Source: an uncultured Elusimicrobia bacterium (lineage in GTDB: Bacteria > Elusimicrobiota > Elusimicrobia > Elusimicrobiales > UBA9959). From it: a stretch of DNA of 64,000 nucleotides. Made by a program: the position numbers and the translations under genes. A model generated the notes under the pieces. The model saw nothing but the letters and a program-made list of their open reading frames with translations, was not told the origin of the DNA and made no database searches. Location of the stretch: contig CAIRNJ010000101.1 of assembly GCA_903879915.1 (NCBI GenBank), positions 1-64,000 on the forward strand, in the 5' to 3' direction. Below, piece after piece: positions 16,137 through 24,701 of the stretch. Within the stretch, counting starts at the first letter, position 1, and every line of letters starts with the position of its first letter.

Positions 16137-17408
16137 ATGAAGAAATTCTTATTTATATTATCGCCTTTCATATTATGCGCCCGGCTTGGCGCTTTCGAAC
16201 TGCCTTTAATGCACGTCCCCCAGATAGCCGGCGCAGCGCTTGAAACACCTCCCCCGTCAGCCCCTTTGAAACCCGCCCGCGCGGCCGCCTCTTTCGCCGC
16301 TTACCCCGTGAACGGCGTGGAAGTCATAGTCCCCCATATCGACGGCGGGCAGAACGTGCTGGCCGTGCTGCGCTCCGGCGCCGGCCTTGAGGCCATGTCC
16401 GAAAAACTGCGTTCCGCTTTCGGCGGGGCCGCCGGCGCGAAAGCCGCGGTCATACAGCCCAAATCCAGGGCGGAACTGGAACTGGCGGCGCAGAACCCGG
16501 GCGCAACGATATTGTCCCTTAACCAGTTCCTGCCGGCCGGCGCCGCCGCGCTGTTCAACCGCGAACCTAATTTCGCCGGCCCCAACTGCTTCAACGCGGC
16601 CTTCACGGCGGCGGGCATGATGGCTCCCGACAGGCTCCGCCACGTGGGCAACCCGGAGGCCGACCAGCGGCTTGCGATGTATTTCAAGAAGGTGCCGTCA
16701 ACCGGCCTGCAGCCGGGCGACGTACTGGTGCTCAACGACGGCGACCACGCGGTCTACTACCTGGGCGGCGGGCTTATCTTCCACAAGAAGAGCTACCTGA
16801 AGCAGCATATCTACCGGATAGTGCCGCTGGAAAAAGCCTACGAGCCGGAGCCCAACGAATGGAAGCCGGGGCCTTTCGACGGCGGCAGCGTTTTCAACGA
16901 TTCCGAGACCATCCGCAGGAAAGAGGCGTGGCGGCCTACCGGCGCGCAATACGAGTTCGGCCCGGCCAGCGCCGACGAGCAGGCGAAAGCGGAGACGATA
17001 ATTTTCCTGGGCGGCCAGGTGGAGACGCAGGCCCCCCGCTGGGCGCTGGCCAAAGAGCTTGGCTACTTCACCGAGCGGCTGCTGGAGAACCTGGTGGCGG
17101 ACTGGAGCGCCATGGCCAAAAGCCCCAACCCGGTGCTGAAGGCCTATTATCACCAGCTGGAAAGCTTCCGCGACCAGGCCAACCAAAGCATAGAGCTGGA
17201 GCTGCTCTCCTCGGCGCACGCGCAGGCCAACGCCAACGAGATACTTAAACGGGTATGGCTGCCGCGCAACGACTATTCGCGCGGCCTCGCAGGCCGGCTG
17301 CTGAAGATCTATGGCCGCGACCCCTCCGCCACCGAAAAGGTGCTGGACGCCATAGAAAAAGATTACGACGGCCAGCCGCTGCGCCACATCAAGGACGGCG
17401 GGCTGTAA
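16137..17408 (+). CDS. Secreted NlpC/P60-like cysteine peptidase or amidase
   Basis: The protein has 423 residues and starts with a Sec signal peptide (MKKFLFILSPFILCARLGA) behind GGAGG at the correct spacing. The central domain has GPNCFNAAFTAAG with C151 as likely nucleophile, then LQPGDVLVLNDGDHAVYYLGGG with H204, and FHKKSY. This Cys-then-GDxxxxxxxxH order is the NlpC/P60 pattern, which cleaves peptidoglycan peptides or related amides. The C-terminal 200 residues are helical and unrecognised. The peptidase family assignment is inference from these motifs only. A strong terminator follows. Confidence 0.6.
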   Translation: MKKFLFILSPFILCARLGAFELPLMHVPQIAGAALETPPPSAPLKPARAAASFAAYPVNGVEVIVPHIDGGQNVLAVLRSGAGLEAMSEKLRSAFGGAAGAKAAVIQPKSRAELELAAQNPGATILSLNQFLPAGAAALFNREPNFAGPNCFNAAFTAAGMMAPDRLRHVGNPEADQRLAMYFKKVPSTGLQPGDVLVLNDGDHAVYYLGGGLIFHKKSYLKQHIYRIVPLEKAYEPEPNEWKPGPFDGGSVFNDSETIRRKEAWRPTGAQYEFGPASADEQAKAETIIFLGGQVETQAPRWALAKELGYFTERLLENLVADWSAMAKSPNPVLKAYYHQLESFRDQANQSIELELLSSAHAQANANEILKRVWLPRNDYSRGLAGRLLKIYGRDPSATEKVLDAIEKDYDGQPLRHIKDGGL

Positions 17409-17432
17409 CCCCCGGGAGGGAACGGGCAGGAA

Positions 17433-17459
17433 GCCGCCGGGGAAACCCGGCGGTTTTTT
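17433..17459 (+). terminator. Rho-independent terminator
   Basis: The stem GCCGCCGGG with CCCGGCGGT closes a GAAA tetraloop and is followed by a run of six to seven T. It lies 25 bp after the NlpC/P60-like gene and just upstream of the next start. Confidence 0.85.
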
Positions 17460-17482
17460 AGTGATATTTGCGCGGAGGAACT

Positions 17483-18560
17483 ATGAGGATAAGCGGAGCG
17501 GCGGCTTGGATCTTGCTTCTGTGCGTTATGCCCGGCAGCGCCTCCGGCGCAGCCGTGAACGAGGGCGTTTTTGCTCCGGACCGGCTTAACCATGTGCTCG
17601 GGCAGGACGGCGTTACGCCCATCCCCGTCAAACTGCTCGACGGCTCCGGGGCGTATCTCTGGACCTTCGGGGATACTATCCTGGGCGGCTGGAAAGGCGC
17701 CGTGGTCACCACCGCCACGCTGGATTTCAGCGCCGCCGCCGACATGAAGGCCATGCCCTCCAACACCATGGCGCTTACCCCCGTGCCGTCCTCCGCCAAT
17801 TACCGGAGCCTGGACTTTTCTTTTTACGCCCCCGGCGGCAAAATAGCGGAATTCATCGGCTACAAGCCGGGAGAGAACCCGTTCGTGAACAGGCTGTGGG
17901 CCGCCGGCGGCACGCAGGCGGGCGGCTTTATCTATGTCTATTTCATGGAGGTCGCGATAACTACGGCCGCGCCGGGCGGGTTCGTCTTCAAGGGCACCGG
18001 CCTTGCCAGGGCGCCGGTGCCGCAGAGCGCCTTGCCCGGCCTTGCTGGCGTTCGAAAGGGTCGACGCTTTCCGGGCCGAAGGCCTGGCCGTAGGCGACAG
18101 CCTGGCGGCCAGGGGAAAATATATTTATATACTGGGGCGCGCGGCCAGGGCCAATGACGGCAGGCTTACCTCTTTGTGCCTCATGCGCGTGAGGCCGCGG
18201 CACATAGAAGACCTGTCCCGCTACGAATTCCTTACTTCCCGCGGAAAGTGGAGCGCGAAAGAGCGGGGCTATTTTTTCGACGACGTGGGCGGGGAGGCGT
18301 CGCTGGTTTACGACCCGGCGAAAAAAGTTTTCAGGATAATATATATGAGTTTCGCCTCCCAGGAGATAAAGGCGGCAGAGTTCTCCGACTTCTCCGCCTT
18401 CGCCCGGGCGCCCCGGGCCGGGCCGCTCTACACGCCGCCCGCCAGAAAAGGCTCGCTTTATTATTCGGCCAAGGAGATCTTCTCGGACGGCGGGAACATC
18501 TACCTTATCTATATGGACCCCGCCATCTACCAGCCTGTCCTGGTGAGGGTACCGAGATAA
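17483..18560 (+). pseudogene. Secreted beta-propeller-like protein gene with a frameshift
   Basis: Coding begins at an ATG behind GGAGGAA with a signal peptide (ISGAAAWILLLCVM, cleaved near SASGAA) and reads through LLDGSGAYLWTFGDTILGG. This resembles DUF4185-like propellers that carry a WxFGDT motif. Near 18041-18045 the sensible protein moves to the +1 frame, continuing LLAFERVDAFRAEGLAVGD to a stop at 18560. Neither frame alone makes a sensible full product: the first degenerates into Arg/Gly-rich sequence, and the second has no start. One base too many at this point would explain it, either as a true mutation or as a sequencing error. A repaired protein would have about 358 residues. Confidence 0.6.
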
Positions 18561-18586
18561 CGGCCTGAAGTCAGCGCCGGGAAATT

Positions 18587-20293
18587 TTATTTAACGTTAA
18601 ACCGGCCGAGCGCGGCGGCTTTCTGCAGGTAGGGAGCGCCCCTGGGCGCCTGCCCCAGCCTCACGTAAAGGGTCCCCAGCCCATAGTAGGCCTCGGCGAA
18701 ATTAGGATCTATCTCGATAGCCCTTTCGTAGTTCAGAATGGCTTCGGCCGCCAACCCTTTCTGCGCCAGCAGTTCCGCCAGCCTGAAGTGAGGCATTGGA
18801 TACCGGTAGACAGGGTAGCCGGCCACGGCCTGTTCCAGATGCGCGATGGCGTCCTTAGTTCTGCCGAGCTTGATCTCCGCCCGGGCCAGGCTGTCCAGCA
18901 CCGCCCCGTAAGAGGGGTCTATGGCGTACGAGCGCAGGTAGCAAGCCACCGCGTTGGGAAGGTCGCCCTTTATTTCGTACCCCACTCCCACGTTATTCCA
19001 GGCCCTTGAATTTTGCGGGCGTTTCTTCGCCACGTCCGCCCACAGCACGTCCACATCCGCGTAAACCTTGTTCTCCCGGTAAGTCCGGCGCATCAGAACT
19101 ATGCCCGGGAGAGAAACCGCCAGGACGAGAAAAAGCCCGCGCCAGCGGCCGGGAACAAGGCCGCCCGCTTTCCAGACGGCCATTGCCGACAGAGTGGTAA
19201 TAGCCGCCAGCGGCAGGTACATGCGGTACTCGCAGGAAAAATCCGCGATAGGAAAAAAGCTGGAGGACACGGCCAGCGTGCCGAAGAACCAGGAACCCGG
19301 CGCCGCCCAGGGCGATCTTTTCAGCCACGCCCACGCCGTGGCCGCCAGCAGCGCGCAGATGAACACGGCCTGCGGCAGCACTTCCTTTATGGAATGCACG
19401 GTGCTCCAGCGGTAATCGAAACAAAAATCCCCGCGAAGAAAGCTAAGGGAAATATAGTTGGTTATCACGGCCAGCTGCGTGAGGGCGTAATCGGCCGGGG
19501 TCACCGGCGTATTAAAAAAGCCCGCGAAATAGGCCTTGGGTGCGGCCCCGCTCAGAACAGCCAGCAGCGCCCAGCCCGCAGCGAGCCCGAGGTACAGGCG
19601 AGCGTTCTTTTTCAGCGCGGCGGCGAACCCGCCGGCAAAGAATGCGCGGTCCAGCAGCAGCACCAGCAGCGGGGCGGTGAGCATGTCCTGCTTGCAGGCC
19701 ATGCCGGCCAGGCAGCACAGCGCCGCGCAGGCTTCGAAGAAATACCGGGGCCTGTCCTCAGCCCCGCCAAAGACCTTTAAGGAGAAGTAAACCGTCAGCA
19801 GGTAGAACAGGCCCATCATGCTCTGGAAGCGCTGGGTAATATACGTCACGGCCTGCGTGTGCATGGGGTGCACCGTCCAGAAAAGCGCCGCGGTGAACGC
19901 CACGCCCAGGGCGCGCGGGGCCCATTCTTCAGCCAGCCGCGGGGAGCCGCACGCCAGCCGGACTATGCCGAACAAAGCCAGGCCGGACAGCAGATGCACC
20001 AGCAGGTTGAACAGGTGGTAGCTCCAGATGTTATAGCCGCTCAGCGCGTAATTGAGCGCGAAGGAAAGCCCCACCAGCGGGCGGGCGGCGTTCAGGGCGG
20101 CGAACATGCTTTGCGAAAGCGGCCACAGCGAACGGATGGCGGGATTGCCGAGGATATGCTTTTCGTCGTCGAACAGGAAAACCCCGTGGAAGCAGTTGAA
20201 ATACGCGGCGCAGCCGAGAACTATCAAAGCCGCCGCGGCCAGCCTCGGCAGCGCGCGGCTTTCAGCAGGGCTTTTTGCGATAGGCGTCTTCAT
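18587..20293 (-). CDS. TMTC-like multi-pass membrane protein with C-terminal TPR repeats
   Basis: The protein has 568 residues. Hydrophobic helices span residues 18-400, with GVFLFDDEKHILGNP in the first loop and HPMHTQAVTYITQR after the third helix. Both are hallmarks of the TMTC/PMT-like GT-C group. The C-terminal 150 residues are TPR units, including FAEAYYGLGTLYVRLGQ. The likely role is glycosyl transfer to exported acceptors at the membrane. It is the last gene of a three-gene minus-strand run with a PorV-like outer-membrane protein (13 bp upstream) and a Tsp protease. No strong SD precedes the ATG, so coupling to the upstream gene is likely. Confidence 0.75.
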   Translation of the reverse strand: MKTPIAKSPAESRALPRLAAAALIVLGCAAYFNCFHGVFLFDDEKHILGNPAIRSLWPLSQSMFAALNAARPLVGLSFALNYALSGYNIWSYHLFNLLVHLLSGLALFGIVRLACGSPRLAEEWAPRALGVAFTAALFWTVHPMHTQAVTYITQRFQSMMGLFYLLTVYFSLKVFGGAEDRPRYFFEACAALCCLAGMACKQDMLTAPLLVLLLDRAFFAGGFAAALKKNARLYLGLAAGWALLAVLSGAAPKAYFAGFFNTPVTPADYALTQLAVITNYISLSFLRGDFCFDYRWSTVHSIKEVLPQAVFICALLAATAWAWLKRSPWAAPGSWFFGTLAVSSSFFPIADFSCEYRMYLPLAAITTLSAMAVWKAGGLVPGRWRGLFLVLAVSLPGIVLMRRTYRENKVYADVDVLWADVAKKRPQNSRAWNNVGVGYEIKGDLPNAVACYLRSYAIDPSYGAVLDSLARAEIKLGRTKDAIAHLEQAVAGYPVYRYPMPHFRLAELLAQKGLAAEAILNYERAIEIDPNFAEAYYGLGTLYVRLGQAPRGAPYLQKAAALGRFNVK

Positions 20294-20306
20294 TTCTGCT
20301 GCCGCT

Positions 20307-21560
20307 TCATCTGGGCGCGCGCGGCCTTTCGACCGGTTCCACGAGCGGCCTGTGCTGCACGGCCGAAGTAGATTCTATGACCAGCGTAGGCGCGAACTCC
20401 GGCGTAGGCTCTATTACCAGCGTAGGTTCCACGCCGGGCGAAGGCTCCAGGACCGGCTCGGGTACGACCACCGGCGCGAGTTCGGCTGCAGGCACGGGCG
20501 CGGCCGGCGGCGCGGGCGCAGCTGCCGGTACGGGCGCAGCCGCCGGCACAGGCGCAGCCGCCGGTACGGGCGCGGCTGCCGGCTCCGTACGCGCGGCTTT
20601 CCGTCCGGAGCCGGCCGTATTGAACTTTAAATTTATCCCCAGGTGGTGGGTCACGCCGAAGCTGCCCGCACGCAGCAGCGCGTAATCCACGCTCAGGCCG
20701 CGAAAGACAGCTCCCGCCCCGGCCCTGAATCCGCGGCCGGTATCGCGGCCGCCGGAATAGCCGGCCCGCAAAAAAAAGCCCTTCAGCGGAGAATACTCCA
20801 CGCCGGCGCGCAATTCGTTCTTCATCGCATGCGGAGCGCCCGGAACCGCCAGGCCCAGCATTATGGACAGCTCTTTGGCGGCGAACGGCTTGTAAGCCGT
20901 AGCGAACTCCATCATCCGGGGCAGCTTCTCTTTCCCGTCATCGGCTCTCAGGGAACCGCCGGCGTTCTTCAGCGCCAGGCCTACCGTGAATTTCTCAAGC
21001 TCCGGCTCGGAAGGCCGGAAGTACAGCCCGAAATCGAACAGCAGCACCCGGCTTACAGCGCCGTCTATCGTTTCGGCTGCGGTCTTCGCCGCCGCGCCTG
21101 CCACCAGCCCATGCTCGAGCTCGTGCGAATAATCCAGGCTGAAAATGTAAGCCCCGGCCGTATAATCGTACAGCCGGGCGCCGGCGGCGTTAACGGCGCT
21201 GATGCTGCCGTAATCCAGCCTGCGGTAGCCCATGCCGTACGCGCTCTTCCCGGACCGCAGGCCCGCAACGGCGTCCCGGTAATTTATGCCCTCCGCCCAG
21301 GAGGAATACGACAGCCCCGCCGCAAGAAAGCCTTCCCTGCCGGAGGCGTAATTAAGGGCCGGGTTGTAAAATACGCCGTAGGCGTCCAGCGGCCGGCCCG
21401 CAACCGCCCCGCCCAGCGCCATTCCCGCGGCGCCCGCGTCCAGGCGCAGGAAATCGAAAGCGTTGCCGGCCGCGTACGCTGCCGCCGCCGGGGCCGCCGG
21501 CGCCAGCGCGGGCGCGACGCACAGCGCCAGTAATTTAAGGGTCCTGCGGATCGAGCTCAT
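20307..21560 (-). CDS. PorV/PorQ-like outer-membrane beta-barrel protein with a Pro/Ala tail
   Basis: The protein has 417 residues with a Sec signal peptide. The mature start FDFLRLDAGAAGMALGGA followed by AYGVFYNPA is the classic PorV/PorQ family opening. Alternating beta-strand patterns run to about residue 320. Family members are FadL-like barrels; PorV itself shuttles type IX secretion cargo. The last 90 residues are a low-complexity tail with tandem PAAAPV units and then Glu/Pro/Val repeats, unusual for the family. The start has GGGAGG about 12 nt upstream. I see no other type IX secretion genes here, so a role in that system is not supported. Confidence 0.75.
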   Translation of the reverse strand: MSSIRRTLKLLALCVAPALAPAAPAAAAYAAGNAFDFLRLDAGAAGMALGGAVAGRPLDAYGVFYNPALNYASGREGFLAAGLSYSSWAEGINYRDAVAGLRSGKSAYGMGYRRLDYGSISAVNAAGARLYDYTAGAYIFSLDYSHELEHGLVAGAAAKTAAETIDGAVSRVLLFDFGLYFRPSEPELEKFTVGLALKNAGGSLRADDGKEKLPRMMEFATAYKPFAAKELSIMLGLAVPGAPHAMKNELRAGVEYSPLKGFFLRAGYSGGRDTGRGFRAGAGAVFRGLSVDYALLRAGSFGVTHHLGINLKFNTAGSGRKAARTEPAAAPVPAAAPVPAAAPVPAAAPAPPAAPVPAAELAPVVVPEPVLEPSPGVEPTLVIEPTPEFAPTLVIESTSAVQHRPLVEPVERPRAPR

Positions 21561-21594
21561 CTTAAAGTTCGCCTCCCGGAGAAATTAGCTGAAG

Positions 21595-23982
21595 TTATCG
21601 TTTAACGTCAGTTGCCGCCGCTTTTTTTACCGCGGGAATAAGCCGCGGGACGAAGCGCATCATGTCCGAGAGCACGCGCGCGGCCTCCTCCAGCACGAAA
21701 TCCCCCGAGGGAGGGGCGCGGGCGTAGGCGGCCCCCTCCACCGCGGAGGTGGAAACCTCAACGCCGGCGGCGGCGGCGCTCGAGGCCGTTACTGCTAAAG
21801 GAACTGCGGCGGAGGAAACGGCCACAGCCGGGACAGAAGGCCCCGGCGGCGGCGCGGTGGAGTAGTCCACCACCATGGCCGCGGTAGAATTCAGCACCAG
21901 GGGTTTTCCGGATTCTATATCCTGCAAAGAGATATCGGTGACGGACAGGGGCGGGATCCCGCGCGCGGCGCGTTCCTTGTTGCGCCCGGTCCTCCTGGCC
22001 TCGTCCTCCGTGCGTTCGGCCAGGCGCCTGGCGTAGTTAAGGGAGACGGTCTTGTCTTTTTTTCGTTCGAGGTAGAGCGCGATATCCTGCCGCACGAACT
22101 TAAAGTCGGACGAGGCCGCCACCCTTTCGGCCGAGGCCGCCTGCAGCCGGGCCAGCTCCGGCAGGGTCACCAGCTCGCTGCGGCTATAGGAAGCCGGGGG
22201 GATCTCGTCGTAGCCCATGGCATTGGGCAGCGAAGCCTCGGTCACGTCCAGGTAGTCGTCCAGCGAAGGCAGCACGATGTCCGTGGGCACCCCGCGGTTC
22301 TGGGTGGAGCCGCCGGAAACCCGGTAGAATTTCTGTATGGTCACCCGCAGCCCCCCGGCCTTGTACTGGCTCAGCGCCGGCGGCATGAATTTATCCATGT
22401 CCACCACCATCTGCACAGTACCCTTGCCGAAGGTGGTTTTCTCGCCCACCAGCACGGCGCGCCGGTAATCCTGAAGCACGGCGGAAACTATTTCCGAAGC
22501 CGAGGCCGAGTAATGCGAAGTGAGCACCACCATAGGCCCGACGTAGTCAGGTTCGGCCTCCGGAGCGCTCAGAACGCGGACATTGCCGCGGGCGTCCCTC
22601 ACCTGCACCACCGGCCCGCCGCCCAGGAAGAGCCCGGTCATGGCAATGGCTTCCTCCAGGGAGCCCCCGCCGTTGTTCCGCAGGTCCAGGATGACGCCCG
22701 CCACGTTCTGCTGCTTCAGATAGTCGAGCAGGATCTTCACGTCGCGCGTGGTGCTTTCCTCGCCCGAGGGACCGATCTTGGCGTAAAACGAAGGGAGCTT
22801 GATGACGCCCAGCCGCTGGTTCCGGCCGTCGCCCGCCGGGACCAGCACCACCTGCGCCCTGGCCTGCTGGTCCCGCAGCAGGATCTTCTCGCGCACCATC
22901 GTTACCGTTACGCGCGCCGAGGCGTCCAGCGCGTCTGCGGGGATCAGCCTTATGCGGACAACGGTGCCTTTCTCGCCCCGGATGAGCTTTACCAGGCGGT
23001 CGAGCCGCATGCCCGTGGCCTCCACGAAGGGGCCGTCGAGGCCCTGCGCCACGGCCTCTATGCGGTCTTTGGGATGGAACGCTTTGCTTTTATCCGCCGG
23101 CCCGCCCGGAATTATGGACTGGACGCTGGCGTAACTCTCTTCCGTCTGAAGCACCACCCCTATGCCCACTAGTGAAATGCCCAGGCCGATATCGAAATTT
23201 TCCTCCGTAGAAGCGGCCATGTATTCGCTGTGGGGGTCGTAGCAGCCGGCCAGGGCCGTAAGGTAGCTCTGAAGCACGTCCACCGAGTCCAGTTCCTTGT
23301 GATTGGCCAGTATCCTGTCGTAGTTCTTCTGCACTTCCCTGGCCCAATCCTCCGGCTTGGCGCCGTCCAGCTTCTGCTGGAGGAAGTCGAGCTCTATCCT
23401 TTTGCGCCAAAGCTCGCGCGCTTCGGCCTCGTCGGCCGGCCAGGCGGCGTCGCGCCTGTCCGCCAGTATGGTATCGTCGGAAGTGAAAGTGAAGGTGGAG
23501 CGCACCAGCTCGTGCGTCCAGTCCACCCGCTCCTGGAGGCGCGTCATGAACCGTTTGAAGATGAAGTAGGCCGGCTCCACGCCGCCGGCCTTCAGGGCCG
23601 GGGCCAGCGCGGGGCCGAAGAGGGAATTGAATTCCTCGATATCCGCGGCGAGGAAGAACAGGTGGGCCGGATCGAACCGCCGCAAATAGAGCCGCAGCAG
23701 CTCAGCGGAAGTCTCGGCGTTAATGGGCTTGTGGGAGTAGTGGCCCGTCTCCAGTACGGTAGCCGCGATCACGGCAGTGACGGGCGCCGCCGGCCAAGCC
23801 TCCATGGTGCCGGTGGAAACCGCGGCGGGCGCCGCCGGCCCGGCCCCGACAGTGCCGGTGGAAACAGTGACGGACGCAGCCGGCCCAGCCTCAACAGTAC
23901 CGGTGGAAACCGCGGCGCAGGGACCGGCTGCCAGCGACAAGAACAGGAATAAGGAAAATAAAAAGTTAAAGAGTGTTCTCAT
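21595..23982 (-). CDS. prc: Tail-specific (C-terminal processing) protease, S41A
   Basis: The protein has 795 residues from the ATG that opens the signal peptide (MRTLFNFLFSLFLFLSLAAG); an in-frame upstream start adds three residues. Residues about 28-70 are a tandem VSTGTVEAGPAA-like repeat. Then come the N-terminal helical domain, a PDZ domain (SIIPGGPADKSKAFHPKDRI), and the S41 core. The core has LDLRNNGGGSLEEA, the catalytic serine in HYSASASEIVSA and the catalytic lysine in TTFGKGTVQ. The C-terminal Tsp-type domain is present. It degrades or trims periplasmic proteins. It is first in a run with the PorV-like and TMTC-like genes, with a 34-bp gap. Confidence 0.88.
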   Translation of the reverse strand: MRTLFNFLFSLFLFLSLAAGPCAAVSTGTVEAGPAASVTVSTGTVGAGPAAPAAVSTGTMEAWPAAPVTAVIAATVLETGHYSHKPINAETSAELLRLYLRRFDPAHLFFLAADIEEFNSLFGPALAPALKAGGVEPAYFIFKRFMTRLQERVDWTHELVRSTFTFTSDDTILADRRDAAWPADEAEARELWRKRIELDFLQQKLDGAKPEDWAREVQKNYDRILANHKELDSVDVLQSYLTALAGCYDPHSEYMAASTEENFDIGLGISLVGIGVVLQTEESYASVQSIIPGGPADKSKAFHPKDRIEAVAQGLDGPFVEATGMRLDRLVKLIRGEKGTVVRIRLIPADALDASARVTVTMVREKILLRDQQARAQVVLVPAGDGRNQRLGVIKLPSFYAKIGPSGEESTTRDVKILLDYLKQQNVAGVILDLRNNGGGSLEEAIAMTGLFLGGGPVVQVRDARGNVRVLSAPEAEPDYVGPMVVLTSHYSASASEIVSAVLQDYRRAVLVGEKTTFGKGTVQMVVDMDKFMPPALSQYKAGGLRVTIQKFYRVSGGSTQNRGVPTDIVLPSLDDYLDVTEASLPNAMGYDEIPPASYSRSELVTLPELARLQAASAERVAASSDFKFVRQDIALYLERKKDKTVSLNYARRLAERTEDEARRTGRNKERAARGIPPLSVTDISLQDIESGKPLVLNSTAAMVVDYSTAPPPGPSVPAVAVSSAAVPLAVTASSAAAAGVEVSTSAVEGAAYARAPPSGDFVLEEAARVLSDMMRFVPRLIPAVKKAAATDVKR

Positions 23983-24060
23983 GGTGACCACTTGAAGCGA
24001 AGCAACGCAAGCTATACCTGATATTTTACCCTATCCGCGGACGGGAAATCATTAAGTTAT

Positions 24061-24082
24061 CAAGTTATCGCGCGGCGTCCCC
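24061..24082. repeat. Half copy of the GGGGACG-tipped palindromic element
   Basis: This 22-base segment, ending in GCGTCCCC, matches 19 of 22 positions of the right arm of the palindrome at 31676-31697. No matching left arm is clear, so it looks like a decayed or single-arm copy. It lies in the gap between the Tsp and LOG genes. Confidence 0.5.
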
Positions 24083-24094
24083 GGTTTCCCTCTC

Positions 24095-24676
24095 CTATAA
24101 CGTATCTTTACCGATCCATTTGCCGCCGGTTGGCGCCACATAGCGGCGCATTTTATTAAGCAGGTCTTCCGCCTCAGCGCTTATTAAAACCATTTTCTGA
24201 TCTGCTTCTTTCAGAAAGCCTTCGTCCACCATCGTCCGTACCATGGCGGTCAAAGGATCATAAAAGCCGTCTATGTTCAATAACGCTACGGGTTTTTTAT
24301 GAATGCCCAGCTGCCCCCAGGTAAGCATTTCAAATAACTCGTCCAGCGTACCGAAACCGCCAGGCAGCGCAATTACGCCGTCGCACAGCTCGCTCATCTT
24401 CGTCTTGCGCTCGTGCATGCTGTCCACCAGGATCAGCTCCGTAAGATCTTCATGGGCGAGTTCTTTGGTTTTCAGGAACCGGGGCAGCACCCCTATCACT
24501 TTCCCGCCCGCGGCCAATACTCCGTCCGCAACGGCGCCCATTAACCCCACTTTGGACCCGCCATAGACCAATTCTATGTGTTGTTCGGCCAATATCCGGC
24601 CCAGCGCGGCCGCCTGCAGCCTGTAATTGGCCTGGTTCCCGCCGCTCGAGCCGCAAAACACAGTGATTCTTTTCAT
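24095..24676 (-). CDS. LOG family protein (nucleoside 5'-monophosphate phosphoribohydrolase)
   Basis: The protein has 193 residues. It shows ITVFCGSSGG at the N-terminus, VYGGSKVGLMGAVADGVL, and the signature PGGFGTLDELFE that carries the catalytic glutamate and the phosphate-binding loop. Family enzymes split cytokinin-type or purine nucleoside monophosphates into base and ribose 5-phosphate; in bacteria they are often annotated TIGR00730. The physiological substrate is unclear. It starts 25 bp after the serine hydrolase gene and is probably its operon partner. A half-palindrome lies downstream, and I see no classical terminator. Confidence 0.88.
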   Translation of the reverse strand: MKRITVFCGSSGGNQANYRLQAAALGRILAEQHIELVYGGSKVGLMGAVADGVLAAGGKVIGVLPRFLKTKELAHEDLTELILVDSMHERKTKMSELCDGVIALPGGFGTLDELFEMLTWGQLGIHKKPVALLNIDGFYDPLTAMVRTMVDEGFLKEADQKMVLISAEAEDLLNKMRRYVAPTGGKWIGKDTL

Positions 24677-24701
24677 ATTTTTAGCATTTACCGGCCCTCA
24701 T

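Noticed and set aside
20490-20590. Repeated sequence in the PorV-like gene as a mobile or regulatory repeat
   Set aside because: It is in frame and encodes a PAAAPV low-complexity tail.
20307-21560. PorV-like protein as evidence for a type IX secretion system
   Set aside because: No other Por/Spr/Gld components or C-terminal sorting domains are visible in the window.
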